DNA from: Streptomyces griseiscabiei
GTDB taxonomy: Bacteria; Actinomycetota; Actinomycetes; Streptomycetales; Streptomycetaceae
Direction: 5' to 3'
DNA: 64,000 nt
NCBI RefSeq assembly: GCF_020010925.1
Contig: NZ_JAGJBZ010000002.1
Span: 2,914,001-2,978,000, forward strand
The notes under the pieces are model-generated. The model was not told where the DNA came from. It made no database searches and was given only the letters and a program-made list of their open reading frames with translations. Both the position numbers and the translations under genes were made by a program. Positions 9,338-16,972 of this stretch are shown in pieces (position 1 is the stretch's first letter; each line of letters begins with the position of its first letter).

Positions 9338-9483
9338 CGCAGCTTAGTGGGCCTGCTTTGTCCTCCGGAACAACCACGTGGGGGAGGTCCTGTCGTGCGC
9401 CCCATAGGCCGTCGTCGCGTCCGGCAGCACCATGTCGTCGAAGTGAACGGCGGATTTCGACGGTGACATTCGTGGAGGCGGGC
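9338..9483. promoter_or_regulatory. Divergent promoter region, PucR regulator / acyl-CoA ligase
   Basis: A 146-bp region between divergent starts. It includes the palindrome CCACGTGG (9374-9381) and an imperfect TTGT...ACAA dyad just before it. GGAGG 5-9 nt before 9484 is the ligase ribosome-binding site. Operator function is inferred from position. Confidence 0.35.
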
Positions 9484-10983
9484 ATGGCCAATCTGGCGGC
9501 GTACCTGGTGGAGACGGCACAGCGGCAGCCGGAGCGCCCCGCCCTGCGCCTGGGCGAGCGGACCATCGGCTACGCGGAGCTGGACGAGCGCTCCGCCCGC
9601 GCCGCCGCGCTGCTGCGGGCCGAGGGCGTACGGCCGGGGGACCGGGTGGCCCTGATGCTGCCCAACGTGCCCGAGTTCGTCGTCCTCTACTACGGCGTGC
9701 TGCGCGCCGGCGGCATCGTCGTCCCCATGAACCCGCTGCTCAAGTCACGGGAGACCGAGTACCACCTGAGCGACTCCGGGGCGGTGCTGCTCCTCGAATG
9801 GCATCAGGCGCCCGGCGAGGGCGCGCCGGGCGCGGACGCGGCCGGGGTGCGGCACCTCGCCGTCGAACCCGAGAACTTCGCGGCGCTGCTGGCCGCCCAC
9901 GAACCGCTGCCCGGCGTGGCGGAGACGGCGGACGACGACGTGGCCGTCCTCCTCTACACCTCCGGCACCACCGGCCGCCCCAAGGGCGCCACGCTCACCC
10001 ACGGCGGACTGCGTCACAACACCGAGGTCAACACGGTCCATGTGCAGCGGATGACGCCCGAGGACGTGGTGGTGGGCTGTCTGCCGCTGTTCCACATCTT
10101 CGGCCAGATCTGCACCATGGGCGTCGCCGTCCGGGCGGGCGCCTCGCTCACCCTGATCCCCCGCTTCGAGCCGCAGGCCGTGCTGGACGCGATCGCCCGC
10201 GACCGGGCCACCGTCTTCGAGGGTGTGCCGACGATGTACGCGGCGCTGCTCCAGCACCCGACGGAGGCGGACGTCTCGACGCTGCGGATGTGCGTCTCCG
10301 GCGGGGCCTCGCTCCCGGTGGAGGTGCTGCACGGCTTCGAACGGCGCTTCGGCTGCGCGGTGCTGGAGGGCTTCGGCATGTCCGAGACCAGCCCGGTGGT
10401 CACCTTCAACCACCCCGACCGGCCCCGCAAGGCCGGCTCCATCGGCACCCCGATCGAGGACGTCGAGGTACGCCTCCTGGACGACAAGGGCCAGGACGTC
10501 GCGCCCGGCGAGGTCGGCGAACTGGCCGTACGGGGGCCGAACGTGATGAAGGGGTACTGGAACCGCCCCGAGGAGACGGCCGCCGCGATCCCCGACGGCT
10601 GGCTGCGCAGCGGCGACCTCGCGCGCCGGGACGCGGACGGCTATCTCTACATCGTCGACCGCAAGAAGGACATGATCATCCGCGGTGGTTACAACGTCTA
10701 CCCGCGCGAGATCGAGGAGATCCTGCACGAGCACCCGGCCGTCGCCCTGGCCGCCGTGGTCGGGGTGCCGCACTCCCACCTGGGCGAGGAGATCGCCGCC
10801 GCGGTCGTCCTCCGGCCGGCCGCCCACGCGACCCCCGACGAACTGCGGGAGTTCGTGAAGGAGCGGGTCGCCGCGTACAAGTACCCGCGCGAGGTGTGGA
10901 TCGTGGACAGCCTGCCGACCGGTCCCAGCGGCAAGATCCTCAAGCGGGAGATCACCGCCCCAGAGAGGCCTGCGAGGGCGTAA
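9484..10983 (+). CDS. Long-chain fatty-acid CoA ligase (acyl-CoA synthetase)
   Basis: A 499-residue ANL-superfamily adenylating enzyme that activates a carboxylic acid with ATP and joins it to CoA. Signatures in order: P-loop-like YTSGTTGRPKGATLTHGGL (about residue 157), GFGMSETSP (about 295), SGDLARRDADGYLYIVDRKK with DMIIRGGYNVYP (about 375-405), and the C-terminal catalytic lysine context PTGPSGKILKRE (about 478). The length is normal for FadD-type ligases. The ATG at 9484 follows GGAGG at good spacing and begins the conserved MANLAAYL N-terminus; the frame continues upstream without domain content. The divergent PucR gene suggests the ligase is regulated by it. The acid used cannot be told from sequence. 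Confidence 0.9.
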   Translation: MANLAAYLVETAQRQPERPALRLGERTIGYAELDERSARAAALLRAEGVRPGDRVALMLPNVPEFVVLYYGVLRAGGIVVPMNPLLKSRETEYHLSDSGAVLLLEWHQAPGEGAPGADAAGVRHLAVEPENFAALLAAHEPLPGVAETADDDVAVLLYTSGTTGRPKGATLTHGGLRHNTEVNTVHVQRMTPEDVVVGCLPLFHIFGQICTMGVAVRAGASLTLIPRFEPQAVLDAIARDRATVFEGVPTMYAALLQHPTEADVSTLRMCVSGGASLPVEVLHGFERRFGCAVLEGFGMSETSPVVTFNHPDRPRKAGSIGTPIEDVEVRLLDDKGQDVAPGEVGELAVRGPNVMKGYWNRPEETAAAIPDGWLRSGDLARRDADGYLYIVDRKKDMIIRGGYNVYPREIEEILHEHPAVALAAVVGVPHSHLGEEIAAAVVLRPAAHATPDELREFVKERVAAYKYPREVWIVDSLPTGPSGKILKREITAPERPARA

Positions 10984-11095
10984 CTACGTATTTCCGTAAG
11001 GCAAGTTGGGGACCGGAAGCCCTCACATGCGTCACACTTCCCCTATCGACGTCACACCGCCCACCGTAGGGCGGGGGCATCGGCGGGAGTGCTGT

Positions 11096-11989
11096 ATGGC
11101 CGGGTGGAGACCAGCCCTGCCCGCGGCGGCGGTGGCGCTGCTGCTGGCCGGGTGCACCAGCGGACCGGACGACGAGAGCGACGCGCGGGGCGAGCCCGGC
11201 GGGACCTCCGCCGCGTCGCCCTCGACCTCGCCCCCGTCCTCGCCGACGCCCGAGAGCGAGCCGTACACGCTCGCCGAGGACCGGGCGCCGAAGACGCGGG
11301 CCGACGCGGTCACGTTCGTCCGTGACCTCGACGTACGCCCCGACTACTTCGGCAGCGGCTTCCGCGGACGCGAGCCGCGCGAGAGCGATCCCGCGCGGTG
11401 GGCCGTGCTCGGGCAGGACTGTCTGTGGCGGCGGGAGGCGCTGCCGGCCACCGTACTGGCCAGTCTCACGCGGGCGTTCGAACTCCCGGAGCGGGACGGC
11501 AAGGGGCCGGTGTACGTGTCGGTGACCGTCACCGTGCACCGGGACGCGGTGTCGGCGCGCCGCGACATGGCCGGCGCCCTGGAGTCGGCGATGCGCTGCC
11601 CCGAGCAGCGGCTGAACGCCACCGACCGGGTGCGCGGTCTGTACTCGCAGATCGACGCGTTCGCGGACGGCCGGTCCGCGCTCAGCGAGGACGATCTGAC
11701 GGAGACCGGTGAGTGGCTCGGCGGTGACGGGAAGGCGCATCCCTTCGACTGGTACAAGTACCGGGTCGGTCCGGTCACCGTGGCCGCGACCGCCCGGCAC
11801 GGCGCGGGCCGGAGCGCGGAGGAGGACGACGCGATCACCGGCGACATGGGCAAGGGCGTGGGCTTCGTCGCCGCCGAGGTCCACCGTCAAGGGGAGTCGG
11901 GCGAGTCGGGTGAGTCGGGTGAGCCGGGCGGTGCGGGCGGCCCGGAGGCCACCGGCGGCCCCGCCGAGTCGGAGGGGGCGGACCGGTGA
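11096..11989 (+). CDS. Lipoprotein paired with sensor kinase (copy B)
   Basis: A 297-residue lipoprotein. The ATG at 11096 follows GGGAG at 6 nt and gives a short signal (MAGWRPALPAAAVALLLAGC) with the lipid-bearing Cys at residue 20. An Asp/Ser/Pro-rich spacer follows, then a domain sharing the motifs QDCLWRREALP, VLASL, a TVTVH strand and AMRCPEQR with the copy-A lipoprotein at 2343-3200. The C-terminus has a Gly-Glu-Ser repeat (GESGESGESGEP), absent from copy A. It overlaps the next gene by four bases (GTGA), so the kinase start is read by coupled translation. Function is unknown; the repeated association with a binding-domain kinase suggests a shared sensing complex at the membrane surface. 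Confidence 0.85.
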   Translation: MAGWRPALPAAAVALLLAGCTSGPDDESDARGEPGGTSAASPSTSPPSSPTPESEPYTLAEDRAPKTRADAVTFVRDLDVRPDYFGSGFRGREPRESDPARWAVLGQDCLWRREALPATVLASLTRAFELPERDGKGPVYVSVTVTVHRDAVSARRDMAGALESAMRCPEQRLNATDRVRGLYSQIDAFADGRSALSEDDLTETGEWLGGDGKAHPFDWYKYRVGPVTVAATARHGAGRSAEEDDAITGDMGKGVGFVAAEVHRQGESGESGESGEPGGAGGPEATGGPAESEGADR

Positions 11990-14232
11990 GCGAACCGCTG
12001 CAGCCGTCCGACCCGTCCCGTATCGCCGGTTTCCGTCTGCTGCGACGGCTCGGCTCGGGCGGCATGGGCGTCGTCCATCTCGGACGTACCGACTCCGGCA
12101 CCCTGGCGGCCGTCAAGGTCATCCGGGGGGAGAGCACCGGCGACGACGACTTCCGGGCCCGGTTTGCCCGGGAGGTCGAGCTGGCACGGCGGGTGGACAG
12201 CCCCTGGGTGGCGCCCGTCCTGGACGCCGACGCCGAGGCCCGGGAACCCTGGCTGGCCACCGCGTTCGTCCCGGGCCCTTCCGTCGCCGAGGCCGTCGCC
12301 GCCCACGGCCCGCTGCCCCCGCGCGCGGTACGCGTGCTGGGCGGGCTGCTCGCCGAGGCGCTGGCCGCCGTGCACGTGGCCGGACTCGTCCACCGGGACG
12401 TCAAGCCGGGCAACGTCCTGCTCGCCGTGGACGGCCCCCGACTGATCGACTTCGGCATCGCCCGCGCCGCCGACGACACGGCCCTGACCGCGTCCGGGCT
12501 GGTCATCGGCACCCCCGGCTTCCTCGCCCCGGAGCAGGCCGAGGGCCGGCCGGCCTCGTCCGCGAGCGATGTCTTCGCGCTGGGCTGCGTCCTTGCGTAC
12601 GCCTCCACCGGCACCCCGCCCTTCGGCACCGGGACCGCCGACGCCCTGCTCTATCGCACCGTGCACGACGACCCCGAACTCGGCGGTCTGGAGGGCGAGT
12701 TGCGCGCCGCGATCGCGTCCTGCCTGGCCAAGGACCCGGACGCGCGGCCCTCGACCGACGCACTGCGGCGGCTGCTCGCCGAGGACGACCAGGGCGCCGG
12801 GGACGACCAGGGCGCTGAGAACGGCCAGGGCGCCGGGGAGACCGCGGGCGCGTTCGGCGACCGGCTCCCCGACCCCGTCGCCCGGATGGTCGCCGAACGC
12901 GCCGCCGAGGGCCTCGCCCTGCCCGACATCGAACCCACCGTCGTGGACGAGACGGACGAAGGCGCCCCGTCGGACACCCCTGCCGACCGGCCCCCGGGAC
13001 GCCGCCGCCTGCTGCTGGCGGGCGGCGCGCTGCTCCTCGCCGCCGCCGGCGCCGGAGCCGTGATCTGGGCGTCGGACGACGACGAGGAGCCGTCCACGGG
13101 CGCCGGGCGTCCCGTGTACGTCCTCGGCGTGCACGTGTCCGGCGCAGCGGCCGACACCACCGTCGGCCGGACCTGCGAACGCGCCGCCCGCCTCGCCGTC
13201 GCCGAGCACAACGCCTCGTCGAAACGGGCCTACGACCTCAGGGTGAAGGTCCGCGCCGACCGGGGCGACGCCGACACGGCCCGGGAGGTGGCCCGCGCGT
13301 TCACCGCCGACCGGGACGTCGTCGCCGTCCTCGGCCCCGTCGGCGAGATCCCGATGTGGTCGGCCGCGGGCGTCTACGGCGACGCGGGGCTGACCCATGT
13401 GTCGAGCAGCACGGGCCTGCAGGGCTTCCAACTGCTGTCGCCCAGGACCTCGTTCCAGAGCGGCACCGCCCACGCCGCCCTCGCCGGCTGGATCGCGCTG
13501 CACGCCCTGGTGACCCGGGAGGTGCGGCCGGTCGGCATCGTGATCGACCGGGCCGGGGGCCCCGTCGTCCAGGACCAGGGCAGCCTGCTGGTCAGGAACT
13601 GGCGCGAGATCCTGGAGGCCCCCGTCGTGCCCCGGGTCGTCGCGGAGCGGACGGACGACGCCCCGCAGGCCGTCCGGGACGTGCTCGCCGCGGGGGTCGA
13701 GGCCTTCGCGTACTTCGGCCCCCTCGACACCACCGTCCGCGTGGCCCAGGCGCTCGCAACGGCCGGATTCACCGGGCCGCGCTGGATGCAGCACCAGCTG
13801 TACGGCTCGGACTTCCCCCGCCGCGCGGCGGGCGCGGGCGAGGGCTGGTACGTCGTCACCTCCGCCGTGGACCCCTCCGTACTGGCGACGAAGAAGGCCA
13901 GGGCCTTCACCGCGGCATGGCGCGCACGCTACGACACCGCTCCGGAGCCCTACGCCGACCAGGCCTACGACAGCGTGCGGATGCTGCTCACCGAGTTCGC
14001 CCGCACGGTGCCGGCGAAGGCGGGCCGACGGCCGGTGCGGACCGATCTCGCCGAGCGGCTGGCGAAGGTGAAGTACGCGGGCATCGCCCGGACCTATGCC
14101 TTCGGCGAACAGCACATGTACGACAACAGCGCGGAGGGCTGGGCCGACGAGACCTACGTCCACCAGGTCCGCGACGGGCGCTTCCGGCAGATCGGCTCAC
14201 TCGGCGAACTGGACCGGGCCGGACGGGGCTAG
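11986..14232 (+). CDS. Ser/Thr protein kinase fused to extracellular solute-binding domain
   Basis: A 748-residue protein starting at a GTG inside the lipoprotein stop. The kinase domain spans about residues 15-265: GSGGMGVVHLGR, AAVKVIRGE, VHRDVKPGNVLLA, DFGIAR, GTPGFLAPEQ. A linker with short Asp/Gln/Gly repeats (about 267-290) leads to an Arg-rich stop and one membrane helix (about 338-362). Residues about 375-745 form a type-I periplasmic binding fold like branched-chain-amino-acid receptors: YVLGVHVSG, VAEHNAS, VAVLGPVGEIPM, TSFQSGT, AYFGPLD. Kinase inside, receptor outside is the predicted topology. The TAG stop is formed together with the end of the MITE at 14232-14394. It is paralogous to 14452-16572 and 1-2343. 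Confidence 0.93.
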   Translation: MSEPLQPSDPSRIAGFRLLRRLGSGGMGVVHLGRTDSGTLAAVKVIRGESTGDDDFRARFAREVELARRVDSPWVAPVLDADAEAREPWLATAFVPGPSVAEAVAAHGPLPPRAVRVLGGLLAEALAAVHVAGLVHRDVKPGNVLLAVDGPRLIDFGIARAADDTALTASGLVIGTPGFLAPEQAEGRPASSASDVFALGCVLAYASTGTPPFGTGTADALLYRTVHDDPELGGLEGELRAAIASCLAKDPDARPSTDALRRLLAEDDQGAGDDQGAENGQGAGETAGAFGDRLPDPVARMVAERAAEGLALPDIEPTVVDETDEGAPSDTPADRPPGRRRLLLAGGALLLAAAGAGAVIWASDDDEEPSTGAGRPVYVLGVHVSGAAADTTVGRTCERAARLAVAEHNASSKRAYDLRVKVRADRGDADTAREVARAFTADRDVVAVLGPVGEIPMWSAAGVYGDAGLTHVSSSTGLQGFQLLSPRTSFQSGTAHAALAGWIALHALVTREVRPVGIVIDRAGGPVVQDQGSLLVRNWREILEAPVVPRVVAERTDDAPQAVRDVLAAGVEAFAYFGPLDTTVRVAQALATAGFTGPRWMQHQLYGSDFPRRAAGAGEGWYVVTSAVDPSVLATKKARAFTAAWRARYDTAPEPYADQAYDSVRMLLTEFARTVPAKAGRRPVRTDLAERLAKVKYAGIARTYAFGEQHMYDNSAEGWADETYVHQVRDGRFRQIGSLGELDRAGRG

Positions 14233-14394
14233 GGCCCTTCTGATGGATCTCCGCGGCGTCGCGACGCCCGGCACGCACCCTCGCCGCACGGCGCGAAGGG
14301 CCAGGTGGCTCCGCCACAAGACCCTCCACGCCGCACGCCGAGCGCACGCACCGAACGCCGCTCCTTCTCCCACGGAGATCCATCAGAAGGGCCC
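14232..14394. mobile_element. MITE-like element with 22-bp perfect terminal inverted repeats and TA duplication
   Basis: Left end 14232-14253 and right end 14373-14394 are exact reverse complements (22 bp, beginning GGGCCCTTCTGATGG). The element is 163 bp, too short to code, and is flanked by TA on both sides (14230-14231, 14395-14396) inside CTA...TAG. Removing it with one TA restores a single CTAG. IS630/Tc1-family elements are known to insert at TA and IS630 prefers CTAG, so this is most simply a non-autonomous derivative. The inside holds further short hairpins, such as GGCGTCGCGACGCC near 14255. Pairing of the ends could form a long transcript hairpin that reduces read-through into the next kinase gene. 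Confidence 0.75.
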
Positions 14395-14451
14395 TAGAGC
14401 GCGCGCTGGACGGCCCCGGGCGGGCCGCCGGGTGAGGAGGAGGAGGCTGAC

Positions 14452-16572
14452 ATGGAACGGCTGCTGCCCGCCGACCCGTCCGTGATCGGCGGCCACCGGC
14501 TCGCGGGACGGCTCGGCGCGGGCGGCATGGGCGTGGTGTATCTGGCGCGCTCGCCGCACGGTGCCTGGTGCGCGCTGAAGGTGATCCGCGCCGAGTACGC
14601 GGGCGACCCGGGCTTCCGGGCCCGCTTCCGCCGCGAGGCGGAACTCGCGTCCCGGCTCACCGGCCGCTGGACCGTCCCGGTCGTCGCGGCCGACGCCGAC
14701 GCGCGCTCCCCGTGGCTGGCCACCGCCTATGTGCCCGGCCCGTCCCTCGCCGAGGCCGTCGCCCTGCACGGGCCCTGGCCCGAGGCGCGGCTGCGCGGCC
14801 TGGGCGCCGCGCTGGCCGAGGCGCTGGAGTCCGTGCACACGGCCGGGCTCGTCCACCGGGACGTCAAGCCCGCGAACGTCCTGCTGGCCGTGGACGGCCC
14901 GCGCCTGATCGACTTCGGGATCGCCCGTGCGCTCGGCGCGACCGCGCTCACCACGGACGGCAGCGTCGTCGGCTCGCCCGGCTACCTCTCGCCCGAGCAG
15001 GCCCGGGGCCGCACCGTGGGCCCGCCCAGCGACGTCTTCTCCCTCGGCTGCGTCCTCGCCCGCACGGCCACCGGCAGACCTCCGTTCGGTACCGGCGGAG
15101 CGGCGGCCGTCCTGTACCGGACGGTCCACGAACCCGCCGACCTGGACGGTCTGCCCGAGGCCCTCGACAGCACCGTACGGCGGTGTCTGGAGAAGGACCC
15201 CGAGCGGCGGCCGAGCATGAGTGAACTCCGGGCGGACTTCGGTGAGTTCACCTCCGGCGACTGGCTTCCCGCAGGGCTGCCCGCGCTGGTCGCCGCCCGT
15301 GCCGCACGCGTTCTCGACCTGCCCGTGCCCGACCCCACCGTCGTCGTCGGACCGTCCCCCGTGGACACGCCCGGCACCCCGGTCCCGCCCACCCGCCGGC
15401 GTCTGCTCCTCGCGGGGGCCGCGCTCGGCGTCACCGGAGCGGCAGGGGCGGGCGCCTGGTGGCGGTGGGGCCGGGGCGGAGCCGCCGGGAACACCGGGTC
15501 CGCCCGGCGCCCCCGCCATGTGGTCGCCCTGCTCGGCAGCCCGTCCGACCCCTTCCACACGGCACACGAGCGCGGCGCCCGCCTCGCCGTCGAGGAGCAC
15601 AACCGCGACCCCCGGCGCACCGTCGACCTCGTGCTGCGCACCGCCGACGACCACGGCACCCCCGCGGGCTCCACCCGAGCGGCGACCCGGCTCGCCGCCG
15701 ACCCGGAGGTGTCCGTGGTGATCGCCGCCGGCGACGGGAGGACCGTCACCGCGGCCCTGCCCCCGTGCACGAAGGCCCGGCTGACCGTCCTGGTCACCCG
15801 CGCCGACACCGAGGAGTTCATGGCGGTGAACACCACCACCGCGCTCGTCCTGCGCTCCACGCTGACCCTCGGTCCGCACCCGGTGCTGCGGCATCTGAAC
15901 CGGGTCGTCAAGCCCGCCCGTACGGTCGTCGTGCACGACCTGGCCACCGAGACCGAGGGCCTGCCCACGGTCCGGATGGCCACCGTGTACGGCAAGCTCG
16001 ACAGCGAGACCGCCGTGGAGGAGGTCGCCGCCGACGAGGGCTTCACCGAGGTCGCGCGCCGGATCGCCGCGCGGCCCCGCGACGCCGTCCTGTTCGCCGG
16101 GGTGAGCCCCGACCGCGCCGCCGCCTGTGCCCGCGCGCTGCCCGAGGCGGGCCACCGGGGCGCCCGGGTCGCGGGCGAGCATGTCCTCGGCGCCGCCTTC
16201 CTCGCCGCCGGCGAGGGCTGGCGGATCGGCACGGGCTACACCGACGCGAACGCCGACCCCCGGACCAGGGCGTTCGCCGCCGCGTTCCGCGCCCGCCACG
16301 CGGGCGCCGCGCCCGGCCCCTGGGCGGCCGAGGCGTACGACGCCGTCCGGTTCGCCGCCCAGGGCCTCGCCTCCGTCGGGGACGACGGCCGCTCCGCCCT
16401 GCGCTCCGAACTCCTGCGCCGCCCCTGGCAGGGCATCACCCGCCGGATCGGCTTCGACGCCTCGCTGCAGTACTTCCAGGTCGGCGACGACAGCGGCGGC
16501 TTCCTGTTCCGGGTGTCCGGGGGAGCGGCCCGCTTCGTGGCGCGCTCCGACGACATCGGGAAGCGGAAGTGA
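14452..16572 (+). CDS. Ser/Thr protein kinase fused to extracellular solute-binding domain, tandem paralog
   Basis: A 706-residue protein with the same layout as its upstream neighbour. The kinase covers about residues 12-260 (GAGGMGVVYLARSPHG, CALKVIRAEY, VHRDVKPANVLLA, DFGIARALG, GSPGYLSPEQ). An Arg-flanked membrane helix lies near 313-337, and a type-I periplasmic binding domain runs from about 350 to the end (HVVALLGSPSDPFHTAHERG, VEEHNRDPRR, AEAYDAVRFAAQ). The ATG follows a purine-rich GAGGAGGAGG. The linker is shorter than in the other two copies. It has no lipoprotein partner of its own and may share the one at 11096. A MITE separates it from the upstream kinase, so the three-gene operon may be partly uncoupled. 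Confidence 0.92.
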   Translation: MERLLPADPSVIGGHRLAGRLGAGGMGVVYLARSPHGAWCALKVIRAEYAGDPGFRARFRREAELASRLTGRWTVPVVAADADARSPWLATAYVPGPSLAEAVALHGPWPEARLRGLGAALAEALESVHTAGLVHRDVKPANVLLAVDGPRLIDFGIARALGATALTTDGSVVGSPGYLSPEQARGRTVGPPSDVFSLGCVLARTATGRPPFGTGGAAAVLYRTVHEPADLDGLPEALDSTVRRCLEKDPERRPSMSELRADFGEFTSGDWLPAGLPALVAARAARVLDLPVPDPTVVVGPSPVDTPGTPVPPTRRRLLLAGAALGVTGAAGAGAWWRWGRGGAAGNTGSARRPRHVVALLGSPSDPFHTAHERGARLAVEEHNRDPRRTVDLVLRTADDHGTPAGSTRAATRLAADPEVSVVIAAGDGRTVTAALPPCTKARLTVLVTRADTEEFMAVNTTTALVLRSTLTLGPHPVLRHLNRVVKPARTVVVHDLATETEGLPTVRMATVYGKLDSETAVEEVAADEGFTEVARRIAARPRDAVLFAGVSPDRAAACARALPEAGHRGARVAGEHVLGAAFLAAGEGWRIGTGYTDANADPRTRAFAAAFRARHAGAAPGPWAAEAYDAVRFAAQGLASVGDDGRSALRSELLRRPWQGITRRIGFDASLQYFQVGDDSGGFLFRVSGGAARFVARSDDIGKRK

Positions 16573-16602
16573 GACCCCGCCGCCCGCCGTCACCCGGACC
16601 TG

Positions 16603-16944
16603 TCAGACGGGACCGCCGCCGAACGCGATCTCGTTCCCGTCCGGGTCGTGGTACGTGACCTTGCGGACGCCGTTCGCGTACGACTCGCGGCTGCTGGGCT
16701 CCAGCCCCCGCCCGGAGATGTGGGCGACACGGTCGTCGAGGTCGTCGACGAAGACGGTGTGCAGGGCGTGACCCGCGCGCCCCGGCCGGTGCTCGACATA
16801 CACGTACCGGTGCTCCGCCAGCTCCCACACCGCCTCCGTGTCGTTCGGGAAGAACGTCGGCGGCGCACCGAACAACCGCTCGTACCAGGAGAGCGCCACG
16901 CTGTAGTCGTTCACGGGAATGCCTGCGAAGAGGACGACGGCCAT
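16603..16944 (-). CDS. VOC-family (glyoxalase/bleomycin-resistance fold) protein
   Basis: A 113-residue single-domain protein of the vicinal-oxygen-chelate superfamily. It opens with the typical strand and helix (VLFAGIPVNDYSVALSWYERLFG) and closes with YHDPDGNEIAFGGGP, where the terminal Glu is a common metal ligand. VEHRPGRAGHALHTVFVDD supplies the middle strand. Members act as dimers as lyases, dioxygenases or drug-binding proteins; the substrate cannot be assigned. The gene is convergent with the kinase at 14452 and lies 28 bp downstream of the esterase gene on the same strand. Confidence 0.8.
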   Translation of the reverse strand: MAVVLFAGIPVNDYSVALSWYERLFGAPPTFFPNDTEAVWELAEHRYVYVEHRPGRAGHALHTVFVDDLDDRVAHISGRGLEPSSRESYANGVRKVTYHDPDGNEIAFGGGPV

Positions 16945-16972
16945 GGCGCCATCGTAGGCCCGGCGGCCGGCC

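Noticed and set aside
9358..9373. TTGT...ACAA imperfect dyad as a firm PucR operator
   Set aside because: The arms are out of register by one base and short, so it is kept only as a note in the divergent region.
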